A stretch of 64,000 nt of DNA from Bacteroidales bacterium (lineage in GTDB: Bacteria; Bacteroidota; Bacteroidia; Bacteroidales; UBA932): NCBI GenBank assembly GCA_017625535.1, contig JAGAKR010000018.1, positions 1-64,000 of the forward strand. Reading direction: 5' to 3'. Positions 1 through 10,208 of this stretch are shown piece after piece. The notes below the pieces were generated by a model. The model searched no databases, was not told where the DNA came from, and worked only from the letters and a program-made list of their open reading frames with translations. The stretch's first letter is position 1. Each line of letters opens with the position of its first letter. The position numbers and the translations under genes were made by a program.

Positions 1-1
1 C

Positions 2-148
2 CTGCAAATATATAAAGACAACATTCTTATTGCAGACATAAATGTTCCTGTTGGTTTTAGACCCATAGGTTATATACATCCATACTTATATTCAGATGCG
101 GTTGTTGAAAATGATAAATTATTGTTCTATAAAATTAAAATAGAATAA
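2..148 (+). CDS. 3' end of a protein, possibly a beta-propeller-type lipoprotein (partial)
   Basis: An open frame enters from the left edge and ends at a TAA, giving the last 48 residues of a protein. The tail contains PIGYIHPYLYSDA followed by a short strand ending in YKIKIE. This resembles the closing blade of the 6-bladed beta-propeller (BF3164-like) lipoproteins of Bacteroidales, but the fragment is too short to prove it. The stretch is AT-rich like the next gene, which starts 8 bases downstream on the same strand. The start lies outside the window. Confidence 0.5.
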   Translation: MQIYKDNILIADINVPVGFRPIGYIHPYLYSDAVVENDKLLFYKIKIE

Positions 149-155
149 TTATATA

Positions 156-1304
156 ATGAAATCTCAAGTACTTATATATTTATTATTTACTTTCATGATT
201 ATATCTTGTTCCTGTTCTGGGAAAAAAGATACCATTTCTCATGAATTAGAAATAAAAGCTGCAGTATACTCATTACTAGATAAAGGTAAAGGATTATACG
301 ATATGTATGATTATGCTTCGGCTCAAACATATTATGAAGATGCATACAGATTAGCAATGAGGACTGAAGATTCCTGCCTAATAGAAAAATGCACAGAAAA
401 ATTTATATGGGCAAGTTATAGAATAGGGGATTACATAACAGCGAAGAATCTGCTGACATCACGCAAGCCGACGAGTTACGCAGGTTATGCGGTTAGTGCA
501 TACCTTAACGCTCTTAATGGTAATTACTCAGATATACCATCTATGCTGAATAGTGCATGGAATATATCTACATCTGTAAATGATACTTTAGATATTCTTT
601 TTCTTGAAGGTCAATTATATTCACTAACTGATAATTACAAAAAAGCATCTGAAAGTTATAAAAAATATGCAGACTTGTTATCTGTAAAAAACAGCTCAAA
701 TATACGGCTGATGAATACTCCTCAAAATATAACCAGTACATACACAATTTTACTGGTTGTATTTATTTCGTTTATCATCATAACAATTCTGATTATAAAA
801 CAGAAAAAGGAAAAACGAGAACTAAAACTATTACTTGATGTAGCTACAGAGTTGAAAAAAAACAACAAGCTCAATTGTTCAATCTTAGAAGAGAAAGAAA
901 AACAAATTGAAGCTCTTTTCAAAAATCAGTACAAATATATAAATGATCTTGCAAATAATTATTACTCATATAATTCATCTCCAAGTGCCTCAAAAATAAT
1001 ATATAGTTATGTTAAAGAAACACTAGAAAAAATAACAAAAGAAAATACGTCAACAAAGAACCTCGAAAATATTATAAATACATATCACAGCAATGCAATC
1101 TCAAAAATACGGGAACAGATACCTAATTTAAATGAATCTTACATAAGATTATATTGTTATTACTGTGCAGGTTTTTCTCCACAGATGATTTCTCTATTTA
1201 CAAATGACAATGTAGACAACATCTATAAGAAAAAGAGCAGATTAAAACTTAAAATAAATTCATCCGATGCTCCAGACAGGGATTTCTTCATTAGTTTGAT
1301 ATAA
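156..1304 (+). CDS. TPR - membrane helix - HTH-like regulator-type protein
   Basis: This 382-residue protein has a hydrophobic N-terminus with a possible lipobox at Cys18/Cys20. A helical TPR-like region follows (about 33-185), then one transmembrane helix (about 196-215). Next comes a Lys/Glu-rich coiled coil (about 215-260) and a C-terminal helical segment (about 322-370) that looks like a helix-turn-helix of the LuxR/sigma-4 kind (LNESYIRLYCYY, then NIYKKKSRLKLKI). Bacteroidales have many such membrane-anchored TPR-HTH proteins beside lipoprotein genes, as here. The likely role, inferred, is an envelope sensor whose cytoplasmic tail binds DNA or protein. The gene is clearly more AT-rich than the genes after 1478, which hints at a different origin. 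Target and ligand are unknown. Confidence 0.7.
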   Translation: MKSQVLIYLLFTFMIISCSCSGKKDTISHELEIKAAVYSLLDKGKGLYDMYDYASAQTYYEDAYRLAMRTEDSCLIEKCTEKFIWASYRIGDYITAKNLLTSRKPTSYAGYAVSAYLNALNGNYSDIPSMLNSAWNISTSVNDTLDILFLEGQLYSLTDNYKKASESYKKYADLLSVKNSSNIRLMNTPQNITSTYTILLVVFISFIIITILIIKQKKEKRELKLLLDVATELKKNNKLNCSILEEKEKQIEALFKNQYKYINDLANNYYSYNSSPSASKIIYSYVKETLEKITKENTSTKNLENIINTYHSNAISKIREQIPNLNESYIRLYCYYCAGFSPQMISLFTNDNVDNIYKKKSRLKLKINSSDAPDRDFFISLI

Positions 1305-1451
1305 AGTATACAACCTGTTCTAACACCTGTACAATGCTGCTCAGGTTTTGCGCACCGCAACTACATGGTAGAAACCCTCTCTTAATAAGGAAAATACCAA
1401 TATGAATGGCGCAACATATTATTTTGGAATACCACTGAGGAGTATTTTTGA

Positions 1452-1459
1452 TAAATTTG
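1452..1459 (+). promoter_or_regulatory. Possible -7 box (TAAATTTG) before the efflux operon
   Basis: This matches the Bacteroidetes -7 consensus TAnnTTTG. It lies only 18 bases before the tolC-like start codon and almost touches the ribosome site AAGGAGAAG, so the leader would be very short. No TTG is found at the usual -33 distance. A weak hairpin with a T run at 1428-1449 precedes it and may end transcription from the AT-rich genes. Confidence 0.3.
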
Positions 1460-1477
1460 TAAGGAGAAGATATTTTT

Positions 1478-3019
1478 ATGAAAGTTATTAGATTTGCCCA
1501 ACTTGGATGGTTAGTATTTGTAGCCGTTGCATTACTATTTTCTGTGGGTAGTGCTGCTGCACAGCAAACTCATCAATTGCAGCAAACAATACAGCCGCAC
1601 CACAATTTTACAATGAGCCTGCAGGAGGTGATTGAGACTGCGCACAGCCAGTCACCGTCTGCCATATTGGCCCGCCATAATTTTATTGTAAATTACTGGC
1701 AGTTCCGTACCTACAAGGCACAGTTCCTGCCGTCGCTCAACCTGCAGGGAAGCCTGGGTAACTACAACCGTTCATTGGTATCACTGCAGGATGCCCAGAC
1801 AGGTGAGATAGGGTATCTGGAGAACAACACCCTAAGCAATTCCCTTGGACTTTCAATAGACCAGAACATTCCGTTCACAGGTGGTTCAGTATCTGTAATC
1901 ACCTCCCTTAACCGCTTGGACCAGTTCTCTCCAACTGACAAGATAACCTACAACTCACAGCCGGTGAGGATAACCCTCAGCCAGCCCATTAACGCCTACA
2001 ACTCCCTCAAATGGGAAAAGAAGATAGAGCCCAAGAAGTTTGAACTGGCAAAGCGCAATTACTTGAATACAATGGAGGAGATTACCGTAACTGCAGTAAC
2101 ATACTTCTTTGATCTGCTGCTGGCCCAGAGGCGTGTGGAGATTGCCCGTGAAAGCCACCGAAACACCGGCCAGCTGTACAACATTGCCCGGCAGAGGTTT
2201 GAGATAGGTTCCATAACCCGGGACGAACTGCAGCAGCTTGAACTGAAGCTGCTCAATGACAGCCTTACCATAGGAGACAACCAGCTGAGTGAGAAGACCG
2301 CAATGCAGCGCCTGCGCAACTTTCTGGGCTACAACGAGAGTGTGGAGATACAACTGCAGCAGCCACCCCAGAACCCCAACATCACATTGGACTTCAACGA
2401 GGTAATGAATATGGTATATCTCAATTCTCCCGACAACCTCAAGAACGAGATAAATTCCCTCACCGCCCAGGAGGCCATAGCCCAGGCCAAGGCAAACTCA
2501 GGGCTCAAGGCATCCCTGTATGCCCAGTTCGGTCTCAATCAGGTTGGGGATGATTTGGGAGTAGCCTATAAATCCCCATTGGACCAGGAGATACTGGGGC
2601 TTTCCCTCTCCCTCCCGATAATGGACTGGGGACTCGGACGCGGCAAAGTGAAAGTTGCCAAATCGCAGGCACAGGTTGTGGAATCCCAGATAGAGCAGGC
2701 CGAAAACCAGTTGAGGGAAAACATTACCCTGCAGGTACTGAGGTTCAACCAGCAGGGAGGACAATGCAACGTATCCCAGAAAGCTGACCAGGTAGGCCAG
2801 AGCAGATACGCCACCACCAAAGAGAGGTTCCTAAACGGCACCATAGGGGTAACCGAACTGAACAATGCCCAAACTGAGATGGACAACGCCCAACTGCGTT
2901 ATCTGCAGGATTTGAGCAACTACTGGATTTACTACTACAACATACAGAAAGCAACCCTTTTCAACTTCATAACAAACGAAAAAGTGGATGCCAACTTTGA
3001 AGAATTGACAAATGAATGA
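1478..3019 (+). CDS. TolC-family outer membrane efflux protein
   Basis: This is the outer membrane channel of a tripartite efflux pump. The 513-residue protein starts with a signal peptide ending near AAAQQ. It carries two TolC-type repeats rich in long amphipathic helices with the usual Gln/Ala/Asn-rich pattern (e.g. LAQRRVEIARESHRNTGQLY). Length fits the family. The start is supported by AAGGAGAAG 9 bases upstream. The stop codon overlaps the adaptor gene's start by 8 bases, so the two are translated as a unit. Substrate is not evident. The following adaptor and two RND pumps show that this is one four-gene operon (1478-10208). Confidence 0.93.
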   Translation: MKVIRFAQLGWLVFVAVALLFSVGSAAAQQTHQLQQTIQPHHNFTMSLQEVIETAHSQSPSAILARHNFIVNYWQFRTYKAQFLPSLNLQGSLGNYNRSLVSLQDAQTGEIGYLENNTLSNSLGLSIDQNIPFTGGSVSVITSLNRLDQFSPTDKITYNSQPVRITLSQPINAYNSLKWEKKIEPKKFELAKRNYLNTMEEITVTAVTYFFDLLLAQRRVEIARESHRNTGQLYNIARQRFEIGSITRDELQQLELKLLNDSLTIGDNQLSEKTAMQRLRNFLGYNESVEIQLQQPPQNPNITLDFNEVMNMVYLNSPDNLKNEINSLTAQEAIAQAKANSGLKASLYAQFGLNQVGDDLGVAYKSPLDQEILGLSLSLPIMDWGLGRGKVKVAKSQAQVVESQIEQAENQLRENITLQVLRFNQQGGQCNVSQKADQVGQSRYATTKERFLNGTIGVTELNNAQTEMDNAQLRYLQDLSNYWIYYYNIQKATLFNFITNEKVDANFEELTNE

Positions 3020-4100
3020 TATGAGATTTAATGCGGGTATTATACTGGCACTTGTGTGCATAATGGCAGGATGCGGAAGCAGCAGCAATGAGGCAGAAAC
3101 CGAACTGGCAAAAGACAACTATAGAATAGAAAAGAACACCGTAGATACAATGCACCTGAGGAAGCAGCCTTTCAGCAGGGAAACCATAAGCAACGGAACA
3201 TTGAAGGGTACCAGGAGGGCACAGCTGCGCTTTGCCACCAATGGAGAGGTGGCCTCCGTAGCAGTAAAGAACGGCAGCAGGGTAAGGCAGGGGGATGTGA
3301 TTGCCAGGCTCAACACTCAGACCCTGCAGCTGGATTACGAAAGGGCACAGCAGAGCCTGAGCAAGGCACAACTGGATCTGTATGATGCACTGATAGGTTT
3401 TGGCTACAGCAGGGATACAACCAATGTACCTGCAGATATCCTCAACGTGGCAAAGATCCGTTCCGGCTACGCCGGTGCACTCAACTCTTACAAAATTGCA
3501 AAGATAGCCCTGCAGAATGCAACCCTTACGGCACCGCATAGTGGAGTTGTGGCCAACCTTACCGTAAAGCCCCACGAATACAGCAGCGAAGCGGTATGCA
3601 CCATAATTGATGACTCGGCATTCAATGTGGAGTTCAAGGTTCTGGAGGGGGAACTCCCCTACATTGCAACAGGGAGGGAAGTGGCGGTACAGCCGTTCAT
3701 TGATGCAACACAGAACTATACCGGCACCATAAAGGAGATAAACCCGTATGTAGATGAGAAAGGACAGATAGCCATTACCGCCTCCATCTCCAACAAAGGG
3801 GGAAAACTCATAGAGGGTATGAACGTGAAGGTATTCATAAAGAGCGTAAAGGAAAACCTCCCTACCGTACCAAAAAGCGCAGTGGTAATGAGGGACGGCT
3901 ATGATGTGCTGTTTGTCTTCAATCCAAAGACCAACAAAGCCGAATGGAGATATGTGGACATCCTCCACTCCAACAGCACCCACCACGTGGTAAGGGGCCA
4001 CAAAGAGAAAGATGTGCAGCTGTTTGAGGGTGAAGCCATCATCACAAGCGGCAACCTTAACCTTGCAGACGGCTCCGACGTGGAGATAAGGGCAAATTAG
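3012..4100 (+). CDS. RND efflux periplasmic adaptor (HlyD/AcrA family lipoprotein)
   Basis: This is the membrane fusion protein that links the inner membrane pump to TolC. The 362-residue product starts with a lipoprotein signal (ALVCIMAGC). It then shows the split biotinyl-lipoyl halves around a helical hairpin (VASVAVKNGSRVRQGDVIARL near residues 75-95, and LTAPHSGVVANLTV near 174-187). A beta-barrel and membrane-proximal domain follow (VPKSAVVMRDGYDVLFV). It overlaps the tolC-like gene by 8 bases and ends 33 bases before the first RND pump. Assignment to the family is firm; the substrate is not known. Confidence 0.93.
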   Translation: MNDMRFNAGIILALVCIMAGCGSSSNEAETELAKDNYRIEKNTVDTMHLRKQPFSRETISNGTLKGTRRAQLRFATNGEVASVAVKNGSRVRQGDVIARLNTQTLQLDYERAQQSLSKAQLDLYDALIGFGYSRDTTNVPADILNVAKIRSGYAGALNSYKIAKIALQNATLTAPHSGVVANLTVKPHEYSSEAVCTIIDDSAFNVEFKVLEGELPYIATGREVAVQPFIDATQNYTGTIKEINPYVDEKGQIAITASISNKGGKLIEGMNVKVFIKSVKENLPTVPKSAVVMRDGYDVLFVFNPKTNKAEWRYVDILHSNSTHHVVRGHKEKDVQLFEGEAIITSGNLNLADGSDVEIRAN

Positions 4101-4133
4101 GAGTACGGATTGAGGACTTAATCAGAGTTTACT

Positions 4134-7100
4134 ATGCTTAGAAGACTTGTAGAACGGCCCATAGCCGTAACAATGACCATAATAGCAATACTCATTGTGG
4201 GTATTGTGGCCATAGGGAGGCTCCCCATCTCCCTTATGCCCAATGTGGACATCCCGCAGATTACCGTTCAGGTGGCAGCAAGCGGTACATCTGCCCGTGA
4301 GATAAACGAGCAGGTTATAAAGCCGTTTAGGATGCAATTGATACAGATACCCTCACTTGAGGATATCCGTTGTGAGGCGGTGAACGGAAGCGGCAACATC
4401 TTTATGGAGTTCTCGCACAAGTCTGATACAGACCTCAATTTCATAGAGGTAAACGAGAAGATAGACAAAGTGCTCTCATCACTTCCCAAGGAGGTTGAGA
4501 GACCTAAGGTAATAAAGGCCAGTGCCACAGACATCCCGGCATTCTTCATAAACCTAACCATTCCCGGAAGTTCTGTAGAAAAGTTCCTGGAGTTGAGCCG
4601 TTTTGCCAAGGAGGTTATTGCCCGCAGGGTGGAGCAGGTGCCCCAGGTTGCCCTTGTGGATATAAGCGGCACCCTTGGCACACAGATCCTCATTGAACCT
4701 GATGAGGCCAAATTGCAGGGATTGGGGATTGGAGTGGATGAACTGGAAAAAGCTGTCGGGAATAACAATGTAACCCTTGGGAACCTCTCCATACGGGACG
4801 GGTATTACCAGTGGAATGTGAGTTTTGATTCGCAGCTGAAGAGCCGTGAGGATATTGAGGCCATTACCCTTAATCTGAATGGGCGCATATACACTTTTGG
4901 GGAGCTTGCCAAGGTGAGCGAGGTTCCTCAGGAGGCCCACGGGATGGTGCAGCAGGGGGCAGAGAGGGCAATCACTATGGCCGTGATAAAGCAGTCGGAT
5001 GCACAGATGGCAGCCCTGAAGAGCTCTCTGGAGGAACTTACAGAGAACTTTGCAAAAGAGTATCCGCACATTGAGTTTACAGTAACCCGCAACCAGACCG
5101 AACTGCTGGATTATTCAATTGATAACCTCAAATCAAATATCCTTGTGGGAGCAATACTGGCGGTGCTGGTGATTTTCCTGTTTATGAGGGATTACCGCTC
5201 TCCGCTGCTGGTTATGATTACCATACCCCTTTCATTGGTGGTGTCGTTGCTGCTGCTCTACCTGCTGGGGATAAGCATAAACATCATCTCCCTCTCCGGA
5301 CTCATTCTGGGACTGGGTATGATGGTAGACAACTCCATAATTGTAATAGACAACATCACCCAGTACTGGCAGCGCGGCAGTTCCCTAAAGGTGGCTGTTG
5401 TGGAGGCCACCAGGGAGGTTGTTGCCCCTATGCTCAGTTCGGTTCTCACCACCTGTTCGGTATTTGTACCGCTGATTTTCCTCAGCGGCATCTCCGGAGC
5501 GCTGTTCTATGACCAGGCTATGGCGGTTACAATGGCCCTGTTCACCTCCCTGTTTGTGGCGGTACTGGTTATTCCGGTGTACTACTGGCAGCTGTACAGG
5601 AAGCAGGAGCGGTTTGCCCCAAGTGGATTTAGGCAAGAATCTATCGGGAAGAAAAAATCCTTCTTAGACCGCATTGATGATTGGTACGAAAAGGGACTGA
5701 AATGGACCCTCAGGCACCAGAAGACAGCCTGGGGAGTGTTCTTTGCCCTCATAGCCGGAACATTCCTGTTTTACGGGGTGCTGGAGAAGAGCAAACTTCC
5801 CCCAATTACCCATAAGGACATAATCCTGAACATAGACTGGAATGCCCCAATCACCCTTGAGGAGAGCCGAGCCAGATGCAGCAAGATTCTGGAGGGGCTG
5901 GAGCAGCACATTGCCCATTATGACCTGCTTATCGGGAAGCAGGATTTCCTCCTCTCCCACTCGGGAGACATTACCCCATCCCAGGTGAAGTGCTATATAG
6001 ATGCCCATACTCCCGATGATCTTGCGCAGGTGGAACCTGTTCTGCTGAAAAGGATACAGGAGAAATACCCTCAGGCCACCACAGGATTTGAGGAGTCTTC
6101 AAACATCTTCAATACCATTTTTGCAGACAATGAGGCCCCACTTGTGGCAATGATCAGCCGCAAGGATTCCAAGTCTTTGCAGCCAGACCAGTTGAACAGG
6201 GTGCTGCAGCAGATTAAGGAGAGGCTGCCACAGGTATATATAGAGCCGGTACTGTGGCAGGAACAGATACTTCTGGTTACCCAGCCGGAGCAGATGGCCC
6301 TGTATAATCTGGGCTACGGGGCAATTTACCAGGCCCTGAGCACCGCCACCAAAGAGAACACCCTCTTCTCCATAAAGCAGGGCTCATTCTCCACCCCGGT
6401 GGTGATTGGTGATGCCGGGGAGCAGAAAGACCTGCTGGCCGTTACGGTAAAGAATTCCCAGGGGGCAGAGATTCCCCTCTCGTATGTACTTAAGGAGCGG
6501 AGGGTAAGGGACCTCAAGAACATTGTACAGGGAAGGGACGGAGACTACTACCCTCTGAACATAAATGTTCCCGACAACATGATCCCTGCAGTTGAAAAGG
6601 CCATAAAGGAGACCATCCTCTCCACAGATGAGTTTGCAGTGGAGTTTGCCGGAGGGTACTATACCAGCCGTGGAATGATTGGGGAACTGGCAATTATCCT
6701 TATCATATCACTGCTGCTGCTCTATTTCATCCTGGCCGCTCAGTTTGAATCATTGGTGCAGCCGTTTATCATCCTATCGGAGATTGTGGCAGACCTTACA
6801 GGTGCACTACTTCTGCTGTGGATTTGTGGTGCGGGGATAAACCTTATGTCAATGATTGGAATAGTGGTGATGTGCGGAATCATAATCAATGACTCCATCC
6901 TTAAGGTGGATACCATCAACCGCCTGCGCAAACAGTACTCACTGCTGCGGGCCATTATGGTTGCCGGAAACAGGAGACTCAGCCCAATCCTTATGACCTC
7001 CCTCACTACCATTCTGGCAATAGCACCGTTCCTGGTAAGAGGCAATATGGGCGCAGACCTGCAGTTCCCCCTCTCCCTGGCCCTCATAGGGGGTATGGTT

Positions 7101-7178
7101 GTGGGTACTGCGGTAAGTATCTTCTTTATTCCGGTGCTGTATTACAACATTTATAAACGTGTCGGGAAGAAAAACTAA
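4134..7178 (+). CDS. RND efflux transporter, first of a tandem pair
   Basis: This inner membrane pump has 1014 residues and the full RND plan: TM1 at the N-terminus, a periplasmic porter/docking region, a TM2-6 block, a second periplasmic half, and TM8-12. The TM4 motif reads LGLGMMVDNSIIVIDNI, so the Asp-Asp pair of AcrB is Asp-Asn here. In TM10 the AcrB lysine position reads INDSILKVD. Such variants are common in HAE-1-like Bacteroidetes pumps. Proton drive is expected from the family. The next gene, 6 bases downstream, encodes a second and quite different RND protein, so a mixed trimer as in MdtBC is possible (inference). Confidence 0.93.
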   Translation: MLRRLVERPIAVTMTIIAILIVGIVAIGRLPISLMPNVDIPQITVQVAASGTSAREINEQVIKPFRMQLIQIPSLEDIRCEAVNGSGNIFMEFSHKSDTDLNFIEVNEKIDKVLSSLPKEVERPKVIKASATDIPAFFINLTIPGSSVEKFLELSRFAKEVIARRVEQVPQVALVDISGTLGTQILIEPDEAKLQGLGIGVDELEKAVGNNNVTLGNLSIRDGYYQWNVSFDSQLKSREDIEAITLNLNGRIYTFGELAKVSEVPQEAHGMVQQGAERAITMAVIKQSDAQMAALKSSLEELTENFAKEYPHIEFTVTRNQTELLDYSIDNLKSNILVGAILAVLVIFLFMRDYRSPLLVMITIPLSLVVSLLLLYLLGISINIISLSGLILGLGMMVDNSIIVIDNITQYWQRGSSLKVAVVEATREVVAPMLSSVLTTCSVFVPLIFLSGISGALFYDQAMAVTMALFTSLFVAVLVIPVYYWQLYRKQERFAPSGFRQESIGKKKSFLDRIDDWYEKGLKWTLRHQKTAWGVFFALIAGTFLFYGVLEKSKLPPITHKDIILNIDWNAPITLEESRARCSKILEGLEQHIAHYDLLIGKQDFLLSHSGDITPSQVKCYIDAHTPDDLAQVEPVLLKRIQEKYPQATTGFEESSNIFNTIFADNEAPLVAMISRKDSKSLQPDQLNRVLQQIKERLPQVYIEPVLWQEQILLVTQPEQMALYNLGYGAIYQALSTATKENTLFSIKQGSFSTPVVIGDAGEQKDLLAVTVKNSQGAEIPLSYVLKERRVRDLKNIVQGRDGDYYPLNINVPDNMIPAVEKAIKETILSTDEFAVEFAGGYYTSRGMIGELAIILIISLLLLYFILAAQFESLVQPFIILSEIVADLTGALLLLWICGAGINLMSMIGIVVMCGIIINDSILKVDTINRLRKQYSLLRAIMVAGNRRLSPILMTSLTTILAIAPFLVRGNMGADLQFPLSLALIGGMVVGTAVSIFFIPVLYYNIYKRVGKKN

Positions 7179-7184
7179 AATATT

Positions 7185-10100
7185 ATGAACCGCCTCCCTG
7201 CATTCTCAGTGATACTTGTGTTTGCCGTGCTTACAATTGTTGGTGCAGGTATGGTTCCCCTTTTGAACCTGCAGTACTCCCCCTCGCAGAAAGAGGGTGA
7301 ATTGAGTGTGAGTTACGCCTGGAACGGGGCGCCTGCCAAACTGGTGGAGAGTGAGGTGACATCGCGCCTGGAGGGGCTTATAGTTTCCATAAGCGGAGTA
7401 AAAAGCATTGAATCCACCTCCTACAAGGATTGGGGAAGGATAAATGTAACCCTGAAGGACAAAAGGGAGATTGAGCAGATAAGGTTCCAGATTGCCACCC
7501 TGCTCCGCCAGACATACAACAAGCTTCCCGACGGAGTCTCCTACCCTGCCATTTCGGTGGCCACAGGGGGGAGCAACGTGGAGCCCATCCTCATCTACAC
7601 CATAAACTCGGAACTCCCCACCCAGCAGATAGAGCAGTATGCCCAGGAGTATATTGTAAAGGAACTCTCACTGGTGGAGGGGATAAGTTCTGTGGAACTG
7701 TCGGGAGCCACACCATTTTACCAGAGGCTGGAATTTGATCCCCAGCAGATGAGGGCACTGGGGGTCTCCATTGGGGAACTGGTTGCGGCAGTGAGGGGAT
7801 TTGTGTCTGACTACAACCTTGTGGGGAGTGTGGACCAGACAGGAATACTCCTTACAAACAATTTCTCTTCAGACGAACTGGCCTCCATACCTCTAAGGAG
7901 CAGCAACGGAAAGATTATCCGGGTGGGGGACGTATGCTCCGTGGAGTACAAGGAAAGCCTTCCAACCCGGTACTACAGGCTAAACGGCCTGAACACCATA
8001 AACATTACGGTTTTTCCGCAGAAAGGGGCCAACACCGTTGCCGCCTGCACTGCAGTGAAGGAGAAGATGGCCCAATTGGAGGAGTCTTTTCCCGACAATT
8101 TCTCTGCCCTTGCGGTGAGTGACATCTCCATTGAGATACAGCAGGAGATAACTAAAATCATACGGAGGACCGTTTTGTCACTGGCCATACTGCTGCTGTT
8201 TGTGTTTGCAGTGAGCCGGAGCCTGAGGTACCTGCTTGTAATTGCCGGGGCCCTGCTGGCCAACATCCTCATTGCATTCATCTTCTATGTGCTGTTTGGG
8301 ATAGAGATACATATCTACACTATGGCCGGCATCACCACCTCGTTTGGAATAGTGATAGACACCTCCATAATAATGGTGGCCCACTACAGCTACTGGCGCA
8401 ACAGGAAGGTGTTCCTGGCCATACTGGCTGCCCTGCTTACCAGCATAGGCTCCCTTACTGTAATATTTCTGCTTCCAGAGGAGCAGCAGCTTGTACTGAG
8501 GGATTTTGCATCGGTGATAATGATAAACCTCTCGGTTTCACTGCTCATTGCAATGTTGCTGATTCCGGCCCTTGTAGAGAAATTTGATGTAAGGGAGAGG
8601 CAGGGCAAAGCCACTTTGTGTGGTCTGCGGAGGGTTGCCCGGATCAGCAGGTTCTACGGCAGGTACATCACCTTTGCCCGCAGGTGGAGATGGGCGCTGC
8701 TGGTGCTGTTGGTATTGGGATTTGCAGGGAGTCTCTATTACTTCAAGGAGAACTCCAAGGGGAACTTCTACCGCTCATTGAACAGACCTAACCTGTATAT
8801 AATTGCCTCACTGCCGCAGGGGTGTACAATACATCAGTTGAATGAGATTGTGCTGTTTATGGAGAACTATCTTTCCCAGTTTGATGAGATTGAGATGTTC
8901 CGCACCTCCATTACAAGTGCTTCCAACGCCACTATTATAGTAACTTTCCGCAAGGATGTGGAGAATGGCGGGTTCCCGCTGCTGCTCAAGGATGAGGTTA
9001 TCTCCAAGGCAGTGGATTATGGAGGGGCAAACTGGAGGGTCTACGGAATTGATGAGCACGGGTTCAGCAACAATGTGAATGCCATTTCTGCCGGCAACCG
9101 TATTGTAGTTACCGGGTACAGTTATGACAAAGTATATGGGTATTGCCAGAATTTGGTGGAATCCCTGCAGCAGAACCGCAGGGTTAGGGATTGTGAGATT
9201 CTGACCAGCACCAGCTGGGGAGCACGCAAGCAGAGCGAGTATTTTATAGATTACAACAGGGAGGCTATGGCCATTCATAATGTATCTGCAGCGGATGCCT
9301 ATTCTGCCCTGCAGGAACAGTTGTATGCCAGGAATGCCGGAACCTATTACAAGGATGGGGTACGGACAGACATTTCCGTGCAGAGCAAGGGGAAGGAGAG
9401 TTTTGATGTGTGGAACCTGCAGAATGAGTATGTGCAGGTTGCTGGAGAGGGGATAAAGTTCTCCCAGTTGGGCTCCATAAGCAAAAGGGACTCGGGAATG
9501 GAGATATACAAGAAGGACCAGGAGTACCAGATGGCGGTTACATTCGGATACCTGGGACAGATGACGCAGGCAGAAAGGCTCATTGAGAGGGAGATTGAGA
9601 GGATGAACACCTCTGTGCTGCCGGTAGGGTTCAAGGCAAAGCAATATACCTGGAACTACGGGGCATTTGATGACCCAAACAACATCTGGATATTGCTGCT
9701 GGTAATTGCCATCATCTATTTTATGTGCGCCGTATTGTTTGAATCGCTGCTGATGCCGCTGGTGATTATAGGACTTATTCCTGTCTCCTTCATTGGGGTA
9801 TTCCTGGTATTCGGCTTCACCGGCTGGAGTTTCGACCAGGGGGGATATGCATCATTAATTATGCTCAGCGGACTTGTGGTGAATGCTGGGATTTACATTC
9901 TGCATCAGTATGGGGGGATGCTTGTGGGGGATACGGATGCTACTGGGAATACAAATGCTGATGGAGGAAAGTCTTCTGCTGTCGGGAAGAAGAAAGCCCT
10001 GCAGATTTACCTGAGGGCCTTCAACAACAAGATTGTCCCAATTTCCCTTACTGTGGTTTCCACCGTGCTGGGGCTCATTCCGTTCCTTATGGACGGGCCG

Positions 10101-10208
10101 GATGAGGTGTTCTGGTTTGCCTTTGCCATTGGCACAATGAGCGGTCTGGTGTTCTCCCTGCTGGCTCTGGTTGTTGTGATGCCTATGTGGGTGAGGCTTT
10201 CTAACTGA
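7185..10208 (+). CDS. RND efflux transporter, second of a tandem pair
   Basis: This second RND pump has 1007 residues and the same domain order as the gene before it. It is more diverged: TM4 reads TSFGIVIDTSIIMVAHY, with a single Asp, and TM10 reads LSGLVVNAGIYILHQYG with no charged residue where AcrB has Lys940. The weaker set of proton-relay residues suggests it may rely on its partner, as one subunit of a hetero-oligomer (inference). It starts 6 bases after the first pump and closes the operon. Its last 8 bases overlap the 3' end of the SDR gene on the other strand. Confidence 0.92.
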   Translation: MNRLPAFSVILVFAVLTIVGAGMVPLLNLQYSPSQKEGELSVSYAWNGAPAKLVESEVTSRLEGLIVSISGVKSIESTSYKDWGRINVTLKDKREIEQIRFQIATLLRQTYNKLPDGVSYPAISVATGGSNVEPILIYTINSELPTQQIEQYAQEYIVKELSLVEGISSVELSGATPFYQRLEFDPQQMRALGVSIGELVAAVRGFVSDYNLVGSVDQTGILLTNNFSSDELASIPLRSSNGKIIRVGDVCSVEYKESLPTRYYRLNGLNTINITVFPQKGANTVAACTAVKEKMAQLEESFPDNFSALAVSDISIEIQQEITKIIRRTVLSLAILLLFVFAVSRSLRYLLVIAGALLANILIAFIFYVLFGIEIHIYTMAGITTSFGIVIDTSIIMVAHYSYWRNRKVFLAILAALLTSIGSLTVIFLLPEEQQLVLRDFASVIMINLSVSLLIAMLLIPALVEKFDVRERQGKATLCGLRRVARISRFYGRYITFARRWRWALLVLLVLGFAGSLYYFKENSKGNFYRSLNRPNLYIIASLPQGCTIHQLNEIVLFMENYLSQFDEIEMFRTSITSASNATIIVTFRKDVENGGFPLLLKDEVISKAVDYGGANWRVYGIDEHGFSNNVNAISAGNRIVVTGYSYDKVYGYCQNLVESLQQNRRVRDCEILTSTSWGARKQSEYFIDYNREAMAIHNVSAADAYSALQEQLYARNAGTYYKDGVRTDISVQSKGKESFDVWNLQNEYVQVAGEGIKFSQLGSISKRDSGMEIYKKDQEYQMAVTFGYLGQMTQAERLIEREIERMNTSVLPVGFKAKQYTWNYGAFDDPNNIWILLLVIAIIYFMCAVLFESLLMPLVIIGLIPVSFIGVFLVFGFTGWSFDQGGYASLIMLSGLVVNAGIYILHQYGGMLVGDTDATGNTNADGGKSSAVGKKKALQIYLRAFNNKIVPISLTVVSTVLGLIPFLMDGPDEVFWFAFAIGTMSGLVFSLLALVVVMPMWVRLSN

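Noticed and set aside
2967-4001. Long open frame on the minus strand under the adaptor gene (344 codons)
   Set aside because: It lies wholly opposite a firm HlyD-type gene, has a Cys/His/Tyr-rich shadow composition and no family motifs.
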